A stretch of DNA of 64,000 nucleotides from Microcystis aeruginosa Ma_SC_T_19800800_S464 (GCA_007095785.1 SFBL01000034.1:1-64000), one strand, 5' to 3'; shown: positions 25,941 through 36,713, numbered from the stretch's first letter. Notes: generated from the letters alone by a model not told the origin. A program made the numbers and translations.

Positions 25941-26600
25941 CTAAACTGGAATCAAAGAACTATCGACGGTGGACAAAAGTGTTTGCACCTCTTCATCGCT
26001 GGTTTGGGAAAAGTCCTCGTACCAAAGAGAAATTGATCTCAATTCGTAGGGTTTATGTAGGCAAATTACTCGATCGACTAATTTTTCTAATTGATCACAG
26101 ACTTCCGGCGGGGCAACAGGAACAGCAATAATAATAGCAGCAGGATTTCCAGATTTAAGGGTCAGAATCGCCGCTTTAATCGTTGCTCCCGTAGCGATCC
26201 CATCATCTACTAGAATAATCGTTTTTCCCGTCAAGACCGGGAAGGGTCGCTCACCTCGATACAAGCGATCCCGTCGCTCTAATTCGATCATTTCTTCCTT
26301 TGCTACCCGTTCCATCATCGCCTCCGATAGGTGCAAGTCTTCAACGATACTTTCATTAATTACCCGCACACCATTCTGACCGATCGCCCCAAAAGCTAAC
26401 TCTTTGCGCTCCGGTACACCTAATTTTCGCACTAAACACAGATCCAGGGGTAAATGCAACCTTTGGGCAATTTCAAAGGCGATCGGAACTCCACCCCGGG
26501 GCAAAGCCAAAACCAGCGCCTTAGCACTATTGGTATATTCTGTCAAGTAACTAGCTAATAGTCTCCCTGCCGATCGCCGATCTTTGAGCAGATAAGTCAT
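25941..26600 (-). CDS. Phosphoribosyltransferase family protein
   Basis: The 219-residue type I phosphoribosyltransferase fold carries the PRPP-binding motif IILVDDGIATGATIKAA near residue 125. The N-terminal part includes ALPRGGVPIAFEIAQ, as in the broad ComF-like or dienelactone-associated PRTase proteins of cyanobacteria. The nucleobase is unknown. It stands alone, with about 200-bp gaps on both sides that hold no gene. Confidence 0.85.
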   Translation of the reverse strand: MTYLLKDRRSAGRLLASYLTEYTNSAKALVLALPRGGVPIAFEIAQRLHLPLDLCLVRKLGVPERKELAFGAIGQNGVRVINESIVEDLHLSEAMMERVAKEEMIELERRDRLYRGERPFPVLTGKTIILVDDGIATGATIKAAILTLKSGNPAAIIIAVPVAPPEVCDQLEKLVDRVICLHKPYELRSISLWYEDFSQTSDEEVQTLLSTVDSSLIPV

Positions 26601-26798
26601 AATGCCCTCCTAGGGGTTAATCCCCGTGGGTATCCCTGGTTTCCCCTGCCTTTATTCTATATTTCTCCGCTCATCTCTAGCGGAAATGTTAAGAAATTTA
26701 GCGAAGACTTGACATTTTTTCGGCTAACCGCAGTTTTTCCAGGCCGGAGATCGGCTAAAATCTTAGGCAAAAGGGTTTTGTAAAGTTAGGTAACAAAC

Positions 26799-27284
26799 AT
26801 GAATCAAAGTTTAAGTGATGCGCTAGAGCCGATCGCCGCTGCCTTTCGCAGTCTCGGAACTCCCGAACCGATCGTTCATTGGGGACATCCAGTCATGATG
26901 GGGATTGTGGTTTTAGTTATGGGTAGTTATACCGCCTATGCCGGTTGGCAAAGCCGTTTAAGCCAAGATGGGGAAGTAGTGGCCAAAAATCGGGCTGATC
27001 ACCGCAAACTCGCCCCTTGGCTGTTTTTATTTATCGCTCTCGGTTACACCGGCGGTGTTTTATCCCTAGTCATGCAGAAACACCCGATCCTCGAAAGCAG
27101 CCATTTCTGGACAGGATCGATCGCGATCGGCTTATTAGCTTTCAATGGATTATTATCCCTCACTGGCTTCGCTGGCGGGAAAAAAGAACTTTTCCGGACT
27201 ATTCACGCCTATATCGGCAGTATTGCCCTAATTTTACTGCTAGTTCACGGTGTTTTTGGTCTTCAGTTAGGATTATCTCTCTAG
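26799..27284 (+). CDS. DUF4079 membrane protein
   Basis: The 161-residue protein has four hydrophobic segments and conserved histidines (IVHWGHPVMMG, HFWTGS, TIHAYIGS, LLVHGVFG) in positions typical of di-heme cytochrome b561-like or DUF4079 proteins. It is probably a plasma- or thylakoid-membrane protein. The function is not established. It is in the same direction as glnB, 183 bp ahead of it. Confidence 0.8.
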   Translation: MNQSLSDALEPIAAAFRSLGTPEPIVHWGHPVMMGIVVLVMGSYTAYAGWQSRLSQDGEVVAKNRADHRKLAPWLFLFIALGYTGGVLSLVMQKHPILESSHFWTGSIAIGLLAFNGLLSLTGFAGGKKELFRTIHAYIGSIALILLLVHGVFGLQLGLSL

Positions 27285-27425
27285 TTGGTTTATTCATGGT
27301 CTCGGGTGGGCCAATTCCCACCCAGAAATTTTTCACCACAGAAGACTGTGGCCAAGGCCCATAATTGAAGAAATCATGACTTTAAGCGCTATTGTCGAGA
27401 TTCTGCGTTTAGAATTAACAGTTAA

Positions 27426-27806
<381 letters not shown>

Positions 27807-27817
27807 CCTCCAAACAA

Positions 27818-27844
27818 GGGATGATAGTACAATGCTGTCATCCC
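27818..27844 (+). terminator. Possible hairpin after glnB
   Basis: GGGATGA and TCATCCC form a 7-bp stem with a 13-nt loop, 11 bp after the glnB stop. It is followed by a C run rather than a T run. It could act as a 3'-stabilising hairpin; an intrinsic terminator is uncertain. Confidence 0.35.
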
Positions 27845-28251
27845 CCCCCATTGAAAGCAATTCCAATCAAGCAGTGTAACCTAATTTGATATCGACGACC
27901 GATTCCCGAAAACGAAAACTTTGTACCTCACTACTAAGATAACTACTATAATCGCGATCTGCTGAATATCAGTTTAAGCCTTGCTATAAAACAGTTTTGC
28001 GAATTTTTTGGCTAAAAAAGTGCCAGAAACCTAAAGGGGTGATAAGCAGATTGAAAGTGAGACAGGGTGTGGGGGGTAGGGAAAAACCTTGAGACGAGAG
28101 AATTAAGTTAATCAATTTGAAGGGTGACAGCGAGGAGATTTTCCCAGAACCCCACAGCCTAGACCCGGCACCCAGCCTAGACTTCAACCTCATTGTCACC
28201 TCTTCCTTCAGCCAGACTAGATAGGATCATTTCCGGTGACTAAAAAACCTC

Positions 28252-28281
28252 TTGCCTAAAAAGTCACAAATATTATATAAT
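28252..28281 (+). promoter_or_regulatory. Putative promoter of the ribosomal-protein operon
   Basis: TTGCCT (28252-28257) and a perfect TATAAT (28276-28281), 18 bp apart, face rplC. Transcription from about 28288 would give a leader of about 310 nt. The rest of the 27807-28599 gap holds a weak dispersed-repeat fragment near 27915 and no convincing gene. Confidence 0.5.
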
Positions 28282-28308
28282 GTTTGATTGTGGCCAAAAT
28301 CGGTGTTA

Positions 28309-28342
28309 GGTGGTGCTGAAGGCACTGCCCAGCAGAACCGCC
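28309..28342 (+). promoter_or_regulatory. Structured RNA hairpin in the rplC leader
   Basis: GGTGGTGCTG pairs with CAGCAGAACCGCC across a loop that itself contains GGCA/TGCC complementarity. It would lie 20 nt into the predicted leader. With the hairpin at 28519-28538 it suggests a folded 5' untranslated region that could mediate feedback control. No direct evidence. Confidence 0.4.
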
Positions 28343-28518
28343 TTGGTCGCTCGGTCTTCGCCGGGATACTGAAGGTAAACCCTTTAAGTCCCCAAGAAAC
28401 AAAGACCAGCAACAATCTAGGCAGAACCAGCAACCCTGTCTAGTCCTACTTACGAATTTAACGGGATGCCAGCTTAAATAACTCGAAAAAAGTCATTCAA
28501 GTTGGGCAGGCTGATAAA

Positions 28519-28538
28519 GCGGGAAAGATTTTTCCCGC
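28519..28538 (+). promoter_or_regulatory. 8-bp hairpin upstream of rplC
   Basis: GCGGGAAA and TTTCCCGC are perfectly complementary around a 4-nt loop (GATT), 61 bp before the rplC start. No T run follows it, so a read-through leader structure is more likely than a terminator. Confidence 0.5.
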
Positions 28539-28599
28539 TCCTATAGCCACGGCCACGTTATTTTTGATTGTCGTCTAGTAAAGATAAAGAGAACAATCC

Positions 28600-29238
28600 G
28601 TGTCTATCGGTATCCTCGGTACAAAACTGGGCATGACCCAAATCTTCGACAACAAAACGGGAGTCGCCATTCCCGTCACCGTCGTTCAAGCCGGTCCCTG
28701 TCCCGTCACCCAAGTCAAAACGAAAAAAACCGACGGTTATGAATCCATTCAAGTGGGATACAAAACCGTCAAAGAAAAAGCCCTCAACAAACCGCTGCTC
28801 GGTCATTTAGCCAAAGCCGGTGTCTCCCCCCTGCGGCATTTAATCGAATACCGCCTCGAGGACGCATCCGCCTACACTTTAGGCCAAGAAATTACCGCCG
28901 CTATCTTCCAAGAAGGCGATTTAGTCGATGTGGCTGGAACCACCATCGGACGAGGTTTCTCCGGCTATCAAAAACGCCATAACTTCAAACGCGGTAACAT
29001 GACCCACGGTTCCAAAAACCACCGTCTCCCCGGTTCCACTGGTGCCGGTACTACCCCCGGCCGGGTTTTCCCTGGTAAGAGAATGGCTGGACAATACGGA
29101 TCAACCCAAGTGACCATCCGCAAACTGTCCGTGGTCAAAATCGATAGTGAACGCAACCTAATCCTGATCAAAGGAGCCGTCCCGGGTAAACCAGGAACCC
29201 TGTTAAACATCACCCCCGCCAAGAAATTTGGTAAATAG
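28600..29238 (+). CDS. rplC: 50S ribosomal protein L3
   Basis: 212 residues, starting with GTG (28600). [20 protein letters not shown] and the [16 protein letters not shown] loop near the peptidyl-transferase centre identify L3. It is the first gene of the long ribosomal operon; rpsJ is absent, as in other cyanobacteria, where it lies with the str genes. Confidence 0.96.
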   Translation: MSIGILGTKLGMTQIFDNKTGVAIPVTVVQAGPCPVTQVKTKKTDGYESIQVGYKTVKEKALNKPLLGHLAKAGVSPLRHLIEYRLEDASAYTLGQEITAAIFQEGDLVDVAGTTIGRGFSGYQKRHNFKRGNMTHGSKNHRLPGSTGAGTTPGRVFPGKRMAGQYGSTQVTIRKLSVVKIDSERNLILIKGAVPGKPGTLLNITPAKKFGK

Positions 29239-29258
29239 GGCAAGGAAAGATTAAAGCC

Positions 29259-29891
29259 ATGGTTAACTACACAGTCAAAAATTGGCAAGGGGAAGAAGCG
29301 GGAACAGGCACCCTGGAACTGAAAACCGCTAAACCCGAAACCGCCAAACACCTAATTCACCGCGTCGTCGTCAGCCATCTAGCGGCGGCCCGTCAAGGTA
29401 ACGCCTCCACCAAAACCCGCTCGGAAGTGCGCGGCGGTGGTCGCAAACCTTGGCGGCAAAAAGGCACCGGTCGCGCCCGGGCCGGTTCGATCCGTTCTCC
29501 CCTCTGGCGTGGTGGCGGTGTCATCTTCGGACCAAAACCCAGAGATTTTGAAGTTAAGGTCAATCGCAAAGAGAAAAGATTAGCCCTGAGAACCGCTTTG
29601 ATCAGCCAGGCCGATAACTTTATCGTGGTTGAAAGCTTCGCCGAACAATTCTCCCAACCCAAAACCAAAGAACTCACCGCTGCCTTAAGTCGCTGGGGAG
29701 CCAGTCCAGAGGAAAAAATTCTGCTGATTTTGACGGAAATTCCCGAAAATGTCTATTTATCGGGACGTAATATCTGCAATCTCAAAATTATTCGCGCCGA
29801 TAGTCTCAACGTCTATGATGTCATCCTAGCCGATCGAGTTATCGCCACCGCCGCAGCCCTAGCTAAAATTGAGGAGGTCTATGGTGCTTAA
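29259..29891 (+). CDS. rplD: 50S ribosomal protein L4
   Basis: 210 residues. The extended loop motif [20 protein letters not shown] is the L4 tunnel loop. L4 is the autoregulator of the S10 operon in gamma-proteobacteria, so it is a candidate for binding the structured rplC leader here (inference only). The stop overlaps the rplW start by 11 bp. Confidence 0.97.
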   Translation: MVNYTVKNWQGEEAGTGTLELKTAKPETAKHLIHRVVVSHLAAARQGNASTKTRSEVRGGGRKPWRQKGTGRARAGSIRSPLWRGGGVIFGPKPRDFEVKVNRKEKRLALRTALISQADNFIVVESFAEQFSQPKTKELTAALSRWGASPEEKILLILTEIPENVYLSGRNICNLKIIRADSLNVYDVILADRVIATAAALAKIEEVYGA

Positions 29892-30186
29892 AACTGAAGC
29901 CAGACAACTCGCCGATCTGATCCTAAAGCCGATCGTCACCGAGAAAGCCACCCTACTCCTAGAACAAAATAAATACGTCTTCGATGTCGCCTTAAAAGCG
30001 ACTAAGCCGGAAATTCAAGCGGCGATCGAATTGTTGTTTGACGTGAAAGTAACGAAAGTGAACACCAGCCGCCCCTCTCGTCAGAAAAAACGCGTCGGCC
30101 GTTTCCTCGGTTACAAACCCCAATACAAACGCGCGATCGTGACCCTAGCAGCAGGGGACTCGATCGCCCTCTATCCCGACGTATAA
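29881..30186 (+). CDS. rplW: 50S ribosomal protein L23
   Basis: The 101-residue protein of the tunnel exit, a docking site for trigger factor and SRP. The start [17 protein letters not shown] follows GAGGAGG at 29871-29877 inside the end of rplD; the 29869 start is rejected. [14 protein letters not shown] and the basic [14 protein letters not shown] segment are typical. Confidence 0.95.
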   Translation: MVLKTEARQLADLILKPIVTEKATLLLEQNKYVFDVALKATKPEIQAAIELLFDVKVTKVNTSRPSRQKKRVGRFLGYKPQYKRAIVTLAAGDSIALYPDV

Positions 30187-30219
30187 CCACCAAGAAACCC
30201 GATAACGGAAAACTAAACT

Positions 30220-31053
30220 ATGGGTATTCGTTCTTTTAGACCTTTAACCCCCGGGACAAGGCAGGCGGCCATCTCCGACTTTAAGGAGATCACCAAAACC
30301 GAACCGGAAAAGTCCCTAACTCATCGCAAACACAGCAAACAAGGGCGTAATAATCGCGGTGTCGTTACCAGTCGTCACCGGGGCGGCGGCCATAAGCGCC
30401 TCTACCGGATTATCGATTTTCGTCGCGATAAACGGGATATTCCAGCCACAGTAGCGGCGATCGAGTACGATCCTAACCGTAACGCCCGCATTGCCCTGCT
30501 TTTCTACAAAGACGGGGAAAAACGCTACATCATCGCCCCCGCCGGTTTAGGTGTTGGTGATACCGTCATCGCTGGGGAAAACGCTCCCTTCGAGGTGGGT
30601 AATGCCCTACCCTTAAGTCGCATCCCCCTGGGGACAGAAGTTCATAACATCGAACTCGTCCCCGGTCGCGGTGGTCAAATGGTGCGGGCTGCTGGTGGTT
30701 TCGCCCAAGTGGTAGCCAAAGAAGGCGATTACGTTACCATCCGCCTCCCCTCCAAAGAAGTACGCATGATCCGGCGTGAATGCTACGCCACCATCGGCAA
30801 AGTCGGTAACGCCGAAGCGAGAAATATTAGTCTCGGTAAAGCCGGTCGCACCCGTCACCGCGGTCAACGACCTCATGTTCGGGGTAGCGTCATGAACCCA
30901 GTGGATCACCCGCACGGAGGTGGAGAGGGTCGCGCTCCGATCGGACGTTCCGGCCCGATGACTCCCTGGGGTAAACCCGCCCTCGGTCGCAAAACTCGCA
31001 ACAAGAAAAAACGCAGCAGCGATCTGATCGTGCGCCGTCGTAACCAGGGTTAG
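30220..31053 (+). CDS. rplB: 50S ribosomal protein L2
   Basis: 277 residues. [16 protein letters not shown] at the start, [13 protein letters not shown] near 50 and [14 protein letters not shown] near 230 (catalytic-centre histidine region) identify L2, needed for subunit joining and peptidyl transfer. 33 bp after rplW. Confidence 0.97.
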   Translation: MGIRSFRPLTPGTRQAAISDFKEITKTEPEKSLTHRKHSKQGRNNRGVVTSRHRGGGHKRLYRIIDFRRDKRDIPATVAAIEYDPNRNARIALLFYKDGEKRYIIAPAGLGVGDTVIAGENAPFEVGNALPLSRIPLGTEVHNIELVPGRGGQMVRAAGGFAQVVAKEGDYVTIRLPSKEVRMIRRECYATIGKVGNAEARNISLGKAGRTRHRGQRPHVRGSVMNPVDHPHGGGEGRAPIGRSGPMTPWGKPALGRKTRNKKKRSSDLIVRRRNQG

Positions 31054-31083
31054 AAATTATTACTTTACTTTTGACTGAAAATT

Positions 31084-31365
31084 ATGGGTCGTTCACTGAA
31101 AAAGGGGCCATTTGTCGCCGGCCACCTGATGGAAAAAATCGAAAAACTCAACGCCCAGGGCAGTAAACAAGTGATTAAAACTTGGTCCCGGGCCTCGACC
31201 ATCATTCCCGATATGGTCGGTCACACGATCGCCGTTCACAACGGCAAACAGCACGTTCCCGTCTATGTTTCCGAGCAGATGGTCGGTCATAAACTCGGTG
31301 AATTCGCTCCCACCCGCACCTTCCGCGGCCACGCCAAGAGCGACAAAAAAGCAGGACGGAAATAA
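31084..31365 (+). CDS. rpsS: 30S ribosomal protein S19
   Basis: 93 residues. [15 protein letters not shown] and [12 protein letters not shown] are the usual S19 ends; it binds 16S rRNA in the head of the small subunit with S13. It is followed by a 135-bp gap containing heptamers before rplV. Confidence 0.96.
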   Translation: MGRSLKKGPFVAGHLMEKIEKLNAQGSKQVIKTWSRASTIIPDMVGHTIAVHNGKQHVPVYVSEQMVGHKLGEFAPTRTFRGHAKSDKKAGRK

Positions 31366-31444
31366 ATCAGTCGCTACTCCCTCAGTCGTCAGCTAGATAG
31401 TCGTGACCATAAATCACCAAGTTAGCTAATTTTCAAAAAATAAA

Positions 31445-31499
31445 AGCTGATAGCTGATGACTGATAACTGATAACTGATAACTGATAACTGATAACTGA
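31445..31499. repeat. Tandem CTGATAA heptamers in the rpsS-rplV gap
   Basis: Several CTGATAA units (complement class of TTATCAG) end one base before the rplV ATG. The array therefore replaces any native ribosome-binding region. It is the same heptamer class as at 18626-18695. Confidence 0.85.
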
Positions 31500-31500
31500 A

Positions 31501-31860
31501 ATGACCATCGATACCTCTAACGAAGTCAAAGCGATCGCCCGCTATATTCGGATGTCACCCCTGAAAGTCAGACGGGTACTCGATCAGATTCGCGGCCGCT
31601 CCTATCGGGAAGCCCTCATTATTCTCGAATTCATGCCCTACCGGGCCTGTGACCCGATTCTCAAAGTCCTGCGTTCCGCCGTTGCCAACGCCGAAAATAA
31701 CGAAGGACTCGATCCCGCCACTTTGGTGGTTAGCCAAGCCTTTGCCGATGGCGGTCCAACCCTAAAACGTTTTCGACCCCGGGCCCAGGGCCGCGCCTAC
31801 CAAATTCGCAAACCCACCTGTCATATTACCGTCGCCGTCGCTCCTAGCAACGAAGACTAA
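31501..31860 (+). CDS. rplV: 50S ribosomal protein L22
   Basis: 119 residues. [27 protein letters not shown] is the L22 core, and [20 protein letters not shown] the tunnel hairpin. No Shine-Dalgarno sequence is visible, since the heptamer array abuts the ATG. Confidence 0.96.
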   Translation: MTIDTSNEVKAIARYIRMSPLKVRRVLDQIRGRSYREALIILEFMPYRACDPILKVLRSAVANAENNEGLDPATLVVSQAFADGGPTLKRFRPRAQGRAYQIRKPTCHITVAVAPSNED

Positions 31861-31883
31861 TCACCTTAATTAGAAAAACCACA

Positions 31884-32612
31884 ATGGGACAAAAAATCCA
31901 TCCCCTCGGTTTTCGTCTCGGCGTTATCAAAGATCACAAATCTTGCTGGTATGCCGATGCGAAACGTTACCCCGAACTACTGCAAGAAGATCGCCGCATT
32001 CGTGAATACGTCGAAAAAAACCTCGCTAATGCCGGTATCGCCGATATTCGCATCGAACGTAAGGCCGATCAAGTAGATATCTCCATCCATACCGCTCGCC
32101 CCGGGGTCGTCGTCGGTCGCGGTGGCACGGGAATCGAACAGCTGCGCCTAGGTTTGCAAAAAGCCCTCGGTGGCCAGCGTCAAATTCGCATTAACGTCAT
32201 CGAAGTGGCTCGCGTTGATGCCGATGCCAACCTGATCGCCGAATACATCGCCCAACAACTAGAAAGACGGGTTTCCTTCCGTCGTGTAGTCCGCCAGGCC
32301 ATCCAACGGGCGCAAAGGGCCGAAGTCAAAGGGATCAAAATTCAGGTTAGCGGTCGTCTCAACGGGGCAGAAATCGCTCGGACTGAATGGGTGCGGGAAG
32401 GACGAGTTCCCCTGCATACCCTGCGCGCCGATATCGATTACTCCTACAAAACCGCCAGCACCATCTACGGGATTCTAGGCGTGAAAGTTTGGATCTTTAA
32501 GGGCGAAATTATCCCCGGCCAAGAAGAAATTGCCGCCGCCGTTCCCGCTCAAGCACCGCGCCGTCAACAGCGTCGCCGTCAACAGTTTGAAGATCGCTCT
32601 AGCGAAGGCTGA
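31884..32612 (+). CDS. rpsC: 30S ribosomal protein S3
   Basis: 242 residues. [17 protein letters not shown] is the N-terminus; the KH domain carries [14 protein letters not shown]. The C-terminal 25 residues are basic and Gln-rich ([10 protein letters not shown]), as in cyanobacterial S3. It forms part of the mRNA entry helicase site. Confidence 0.97.
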   Translation: MGQKIHPLGFRLGVIKDHKSCWYADAKRYPELLQEDRRIREYVEKNLANAGIADIRIERKADQVDISIHTARPGVVVGRGGTGIEQLRLGLQKALGGQRQIRINVIEVARVDADANLIAEYIAQQLERRVSFRRVVRQAIQRAQRAEVKGIKIQVSGRLNGAEIARTEWVREGRVPLHTLRADIDYSYKTASTIYGILGVKVWIFKGEIIPGQEEIAAAVPAQAPRRQQRRRQQFEDRSSEG

Positions 32613-32645
32613 TCCCTAATATTTATCAGTGGTAAATAGCTCATC

Positions 32646-33065
32646 ATGTTAAGTCCCAAAAGAACAAAATTCCGCAAACAACAGCGCGGACGGATGCGCG
32701 GGCTGGCCACCGGCGGAAATACGATTAATTTCGGCGATTTCGCCCTGCAAGCCACCGAACCCTGTTGGATTACTTCCCGTCAAATCGAAGCGGCCAGACG
32801 GGCAATGACTCGTTATATTCGTCGGGGTGGCAAAATCTGGATTCGCGTTTTTCCCGATAAACCCGTAACCCAACGGGCTGCAGAAACTCGGATGGGTTCT
32901 GGGAAAGGTTCCCCCGAATTCTGGGTGGCCGTGGTTAAACCGGGGTTCATTATGTTTGAAATTGCCGGGGTAGCCGAACCGGTAGCCCGGGAAGCAATGC
33001 GCCTAGCCGCCCAAAAATTACCGATTAAGACCAAATTTATCACTCGCGAGGAGGATTTTGTCTAA
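32646..33065 (+). CDS. rplP: 50S ribosomal protein L16
   Basis: 139 residues. [19 protein letters not shown] and the [18 protein letters not shown] motif identify L16, which contacts the A-site tRNA. Its stop overlaps the rpmC start by one base (TAATG). Confidence 0.97.
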   Translation: MLSPKRTKFRKQQRGRMRGLATGGNTINFGDFALQATEPCWITSRQIEAARRAMTRYIRRGGKIWIRVFPDKPVTQRAAETRMGSGKGSPEFWVAVVKPGFIMFEIAGVAEPVAREAMRLAAQKLPIKTKFITREEDFV

Positions 33066-33283
33066 TGGCTCTACCAAAAATCGCCGAAGTGAGGAAGATG
33101 AGCGATGACGAAATCGCCGACGCTATCCTCGCTGCCAAAAAGAAACTGTTTGAATTGCGTTTGCAACAGGCCACCCGCCGCTTGGAAAAAACCCACGAAT
33201 TCAAACACACCCGCCACCGTCTTGGCCAATTATTGACCGTAGAACGGGAGCGCCAACTAGCCCAGTCCACCCCGGAGGCATAA
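33065..33283 (+). CDS. rpmC: 50S ribosomal protein L29
   Basis: 72 residues with the L29 pattern MSDDEIADAILAAKKKLFELRLQ. It is located at the tunnel exit beside L23. The start codon overlaps the rplP stop, preceded by GAGGAGG inside rplP. Confidence 0.93.
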   Translation: MALPKIAEVRKMSDDEIADAILAAKKKLFELRLQQATRRLEKTHEFKHTRHRLGQLLTVERERQLAQSTPEA

Positions 33284-33289
33284 CCCACT

Positions 33290-33532
33290 ATGGCAGTTAA
33301 AGAAAGAGTTGGGGTAGTGGTCAGCGACAAAATGGATAAAACCGTAGTGGTAGCCATTGAAAACCGCTCTCCTCACCCTAAATACGGCAAAATCGTCGTT
33401 AAAACCCAGAAATTTAAGGCTCACGACGAAGAAAATCAAGCCAAACAAGGCGATCGAGTTCGTATCCGTGAAACCCGTCCCCTCAGTAAAACCAAGCGTT
33501 GGACAGTGGCGGAAATATTAACCGATAATTAA
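33290..33532 (+). CDS. rpsQ: 30S ribosomal protein S17
   Basis: 80 residues. [21 protein letters not shown] is the S17 start, an OB-fold 16S-binding protein. It lies only 6 bp after rpmC. Confidence 0.96.
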   Translation: MAVKERVGVVVSDKMDKTVVVAIENRSPHPKYGKIVVKTQKFKAHDEENQAKQGDRVRIRETRPLSKTKRWTVAEILTDN

Positions 33533-33552
33533 ATTTCACCTAGGTAAAAACC

Positions 33553-33921
33553 GTGATTCAACAACAAACCTACTTAAATGTCGCTGACAATAGCGGGGCG
33601 CGGAAACTAATGTGTCTGCGGGTGCTGGGAACAGGTAACTGTACCTACGGTGGCATCGGTGACAAAATTATCGCCGTGGTTAAGGACGCTATCCCCAATA
33701 TGCCCGTGAAAAAATCCGATGTGGTCACTGCCGTGATTGTGCGGACCCGTCAAACCGTCCGTCGCGATAGTGGCATGAGCATCCGTTTTGATGATAACGC
33801 CGCCGTGATTATTAATAATGACGGTAATCCCAAGGGTACTAGGGTTTTTGGTCCGGTGGCACGGGAATTGCGCGATAAAAACTACACCAAAATTGTTTCC
33901 TTAGCCCCAGAAGTTCTCTGA
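33553..33921 (+). CDS. rplN: 50S ribosomal protein L14
   Basis: 122 residues, GTG start. [20 protein letters not shown] and the C-terminal [24 protein letters not shown] are invariant L14 features. It takes part in the inter-subunit bridge with 16S rRNA. Confidence 0.97.
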   Translation: MIQQQTYLNVADNSGARKLMCLRVLGTGNCTYGGIGDKIIAVVKDAIPNMPVKKSDVVTAVIVRTRQTVRRDSGMSIRFDDNAAVIINNDGNPKGTRVFGPVARELRDKNYTKIVSLAPEVL

Positions 33922-33961
33922 TCAAAGTCAAAATTATCAAGGCAATCGGAGGTCAAAAAAA

Positions 33962-34315
33962 ATGAGTAAGAAAAACATTCAAACCCCACCCCAAAGGCAA
34001 AAAATGCACGTTAAAAAAGGGGATGTTGTGCAAGTAATCGCCGGTTCCGATAAGGGCAAAGTGGGCGAAATTTTACGGGCCCTACCCCAAGAAAGTACCG
34101 TGGTGGTCAAGGGAGTTAATATCCGCACCAAACATACTAAACCCCAACAGGAAGGAGAATCGGGTCAAATACTTACCTACGAAGCACCGATTCACAGTTC
34201 CAAAGTGATGATTTATTCCGAGAAGAAAAAAATCGCCAGTCGGGTGGGTTATACCTTTACCGAAGACGGTCGGAAAGTGCGGATACTGAAGAAAACTGGC
34301 GAAATTATTGATTAG
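33962..34315 (+). CDS. rplX: 50S ribosomal protein L24
   Basis: 117 residues. The KOW motif is visible ([22 protein letters not shown]); it is an early assembly protein. The first 15 residues ([14 protein letters not shown]) are a short cyanobacterial extension. Confidence 0.95.
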   Translation: MSKKNIQTPPQRQKMHVKKGDVVQVIAGSDKGKVGEILRALPQESTVVVKGVNIRTKHTKPQQEGESGQILTYEAPIHSSKVMIYSEKKKIASRVGYTFTEDGRKVRILKKTGEIID

Positions 34316-34369
34316 TTTCCCATCAATTCTAGTTCCTGACCAAGCCCAGGAAAAGTAAGCAGAAAAACT

Positions 34370-34909
34370 ATGAGCCAAAAACTAAAAACCACCTATCAAG
34401 AAACCATTGTTCCGAAACTGAAAGAACAATTTGGTTATACCAATATCCACCAAGTACCTAAAGTTATCAAAATTACCGTTAACCGCGGTCTTGGGGAAGC
34501 TTCACAGAACGCCAAAGCTTTGGAGTCTTCCAAGGAGGAACTGTCCACCATCACCGGACAACAACCAGTAGTGACTAGAGCTAAAAAAGCGATCGCTGGC
34601 TTCAAAATTCGCGAAGGAATGCCCGTGGGTGTGATGGTGACATTGCGCGGCGATCGAATGTACGCTTTTTTAGACCGTCTAATTAATCTGGCCTTACCAC
34701 GCATTCGCGACTTTCGCGGTATCAGCGGTAACAGTTTTGATGGTCGTGGTAACTACAGTTTAGGCATTCGTGAACAGTTGATCTTCCCTGAAATTGAATA
34801 CGACAAAATCGATCAAATTCGTGGGATGGACATCTCAATCATCACCACCGCTAAAAACGACGAAGAAGGACGCGCCCTCCTCAAAGAGATGGGAATGCCC
34901 TTTAGATAA
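34370..34909 (+). CDS. rplE: 50S ribosomal protein L5
   Basis: 179 residues. [21 protein letters not shown] and [20 protein letters not shown] identify L5, the 5S rRNA-binding protein. It is followed by a 215-bp repeat-filled gap before rpsH. Confidence 0.97.
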   Translation: MSQKLKTTYQETIVPKLKEQFGYTNIHQVPKVIKITVNRGLGEASQNAKALESSKEELSTITGQQPVVTRAKKAIAGFKIREGMPVGVMVTLRGDRMYAFLDRLINLALPRIRDFRGISGNSFDGRGNYSLGIREQLIFPEIEYDKIDQIRGMDISIITTAKNDEEGRALLKEMGMPFR

Positions 34910-34926
34910 ATCAATCAAGAGAAAAG

Positions 34927-35090
34927 TGAACAGTAAACAGTGAACAGTAAACAGTGAACAGTAAACAGTAAACAGTGATTCAGTGATTCAGTGAAAAGAC
35001 AGCAGGAAACTGCTATTTAATACTACTCACTTAATACTCAAATCTGATAACTGATCACTGATAACTGATAACTGATAACTGACCACTGAT
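34927..35090. repeat. Heptamer tracts plus 68-bp unique core between rplE and rpsH, copy 1
   Basis: ACAGTAA/ACAGTGA heptamers (34930-34980) lead into a 68-bp core at 34981-35048 that recurs identically at 35578-35645, followed by CTGATAA heptamers. The core contains AGCAG-GAAA-CTGCT, a small hairpin with a GNRA-type loop. rpsH is thus flanked by direct repeats. Confidence 0.9.
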
Positions 35091-35124
35091 GTTGATCCCA
35101 ATTTAGGAGAAAAACAGGTAATTC

Positions 35125-35526
35125 ATGTCTGCTAACGATACCATCTCGGATATGCTGACCCGCATCCGTAACGCTTGCGCGGTTCGGCAGACCACTACTC
35201 AAATCCCAACCACGCGGATGACGCGCAGTATTGCTCAAGTTCTCAAAGACGAAGGCTTTATTGCTGATTTTGAGGAAGTGGGTGAGGGGATTAAATCTCA
35301 ATTAGTTCTTTCCCTCAAATATAAAGGCAAAAACCGTCAACCGATCATTACTACCCTCACCAGAGTCAGTAAACCGGGCCTGCGAGTTTATTCCAACAGT
35401 AAAGACTTACCTCGCGTCCTCGGTGGCATTGGCATCGCCATTGTTTCCACCTCTAAAGGCATTATGACCGATCGCGAAGCGCGTAAACAAAACGTTGGCG
35501 GCGAAGTCCTTTGCTACATCTGGTAA
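35125..35526 (+). CDS. rpsH: 30S ribosomal protein S8
   Basis: 133 residues. [18 protein letters not shown] and the C-terminal [19 protein letters not shown] identify S8, a primary 16S-binding protein. A ribosome site (AGGAG) stands 18 bp upstream. The gene lies between two direct repeat blocks that could delete it by recombination, yet it is essential. Confidence 0.97.
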   Translation: MSANDTISDMLTRIRNACAVRQTTTQIPTTRMTRSIAQVLKDEGFIADFEEVGEGIKSQLVLSLKYKGKNRQPIITTLTRVSKPGLRVYSNSKDLPRVLGGIGIAIVSTSKGIMTDREARKQNVGGEVLCYIW

Positions 35527-35529
35527 ATA

Positions 35530-35759
35530 AGTGAACAGTGATCAGTAAACAGTGAACAGTAAACAGTAAACAGTAAACAGTGATTCAGTGAAAAGACAGC
35601 AGGAAACTGCTATTTAATACTACTCACTTAATACTCAAATCTGATCACTGATGACTGATAACTGATAACTGATAACTGATAACTGATAACTGATAACTGA
35701 TAGCTGACCCACTGATAACTCTTCCGGTGATAACTGACCCACTGATAACTGATAACTGT
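35530..35759. repeat. Heptamer tracts plus 68-bp unique core between rpsH and rplF, copy 2
   Basis: The layout is the same as 34927-35090: ACAGTAA/ACAGTGA units, the identical 68-bp core (35578-35645), then a long run of CTGATAA and related heptamers reaching the rplF start codon. It fills the whole 234-bp gap. Confidence 0.9.
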
Positions 35760-35760
35760 T

Positions 35761-36321
35761 ATGTCTCGTATTGGCAAACGCCCGATTCCTATTCCCAATA
35801 AAGTCACCGTCGATATCGATGGTGCTACCGTGACGGTGAAAGGGCCCAAAGGAACTCTCCAGAGAACCCTACCCACCGCCGTCGCCATCAATAAAGATGG
35901 CGAAACCATCCTTGTTACCCGTCAAGACGATTCCCGTACCGCCAGAGAACGCCATGGACTCTGTAGAACTCTAGTAGCCAACATGGTGGAAGGAGTCGCT
36001 ACCGGCTTTCAAAAACGCCTCGATATCCAAGGGGTTGGCTACCGCGCCCAGGCGCAGGGTAGTAAATTAGTTCTTAATGTTGGTTACAGTAAACCCGTGG
36101 AAATGGAGATGCCCGATGGTGTTTCCGTCGCCGTAGAAAACAACACCCAAGTTATCGTCAGTGGCATCGACAAAGAAGCGGTCGGTAACATTGCCGCTAA
36201 AATCCGCGAAGTTCGTCCCCCCGAACCTTATAAAGGAAAAGGGATTCGCTATCTTGGTGAAGTCGTCCGTCGCAAAGTTGGTAAAGCTGGCGGTAAAGGC
36301 GGTAAAGGAGGTAAAAAATAA
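35761..36321 (+). CDS. rplF: 50S ribosomal protein L6
   Basis: 186 residues. [20 protein letters not shown] is the start; duplicated L6 folds with VKGPKGTL and the [16 protein letters not shown] end. A Gly/Lys-rich tail (GKGGKGGKK) closes it. Heptamers run up to the ATG, so no ribosome-binding sequence is seen. Confidence 0.97.
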   Translation: MSRIGKRPIPIPNKVTVDIDGATVTVKGPKGTLQRTLPTAVAINKDGETILVTRQDDSRTARERHGLCRTLVANMVEGVATGFQKRLDIQGVGYRAQAQGSKLVLNVGYSKPVEMEMPDGVSVAVENNTQVIVSGIDKEAVGNIAAKIREVRPPEPYKGKGIRYLGEVVRRKVGKAGGKGGKGGKK

Positions 36322-36324
36322 ACC

Positions 36325-36687
36325 ATGAAACTTAGTCGCAAAGAATCAGTCCGTCGTCGTCACCAGCGTGTGCGTCGCAAAATTAATGGCACTGCTGAAC
36401 GGCCCCGTTTATCCGTATTTCGTTCTAATAACCACATCTACGCCCAAATTATCGACGACGTGGCCCAACACACCCTCGCTGCCGCTTCTACCCTAGAGCC
36501 CACCTTGCGCGGGGAATTAGCATCCACCGCTACCCAAGAAGCCTCGGCTGCCGTGGGTAAACTGGTGGCCCAACGGGCCCGAGAAAGAGGCATCGAACAA
36601 GTGGTTTTTGATCGCGGTGGCAATCTCTATCACGGTCGCGTCAAAGCCTTAGCAGAAGCGGCTCGGTCAGCCGGCTTAAACTTCTAA
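36325..36687 (+). CDS. rplR: 50S ribosomal protein L18
   Basis: 120 residues. [18 protein letters not shown] and [20 protein letters not shown] identify L18, a 5S rRNA partner of L5. It starts 3 bp after rplF. Confidence 0.96.
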   Translation: MKLSRKESVRRRHQRVRRKINGTAERPRLSVFRSNNHIYAQIIDDVAQHTLAAASTLEPTLRGELASTATQEASAAVGKLVAQRARERGIEQVVFDRGGNLYHGRVKALAEAARSAGLNF

Positions 36688-36713
36688 AATATCCTTTCAA
36701 CACTGATAAAACT

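Noticed and set aside
27984-28433. Two minus-strand frames of about 70 codons in the rplC upstream gap
   Set aside because: Composition is unlike protein and they overlap the predicted promoter and leader hairpins. They are treated as chance frames.
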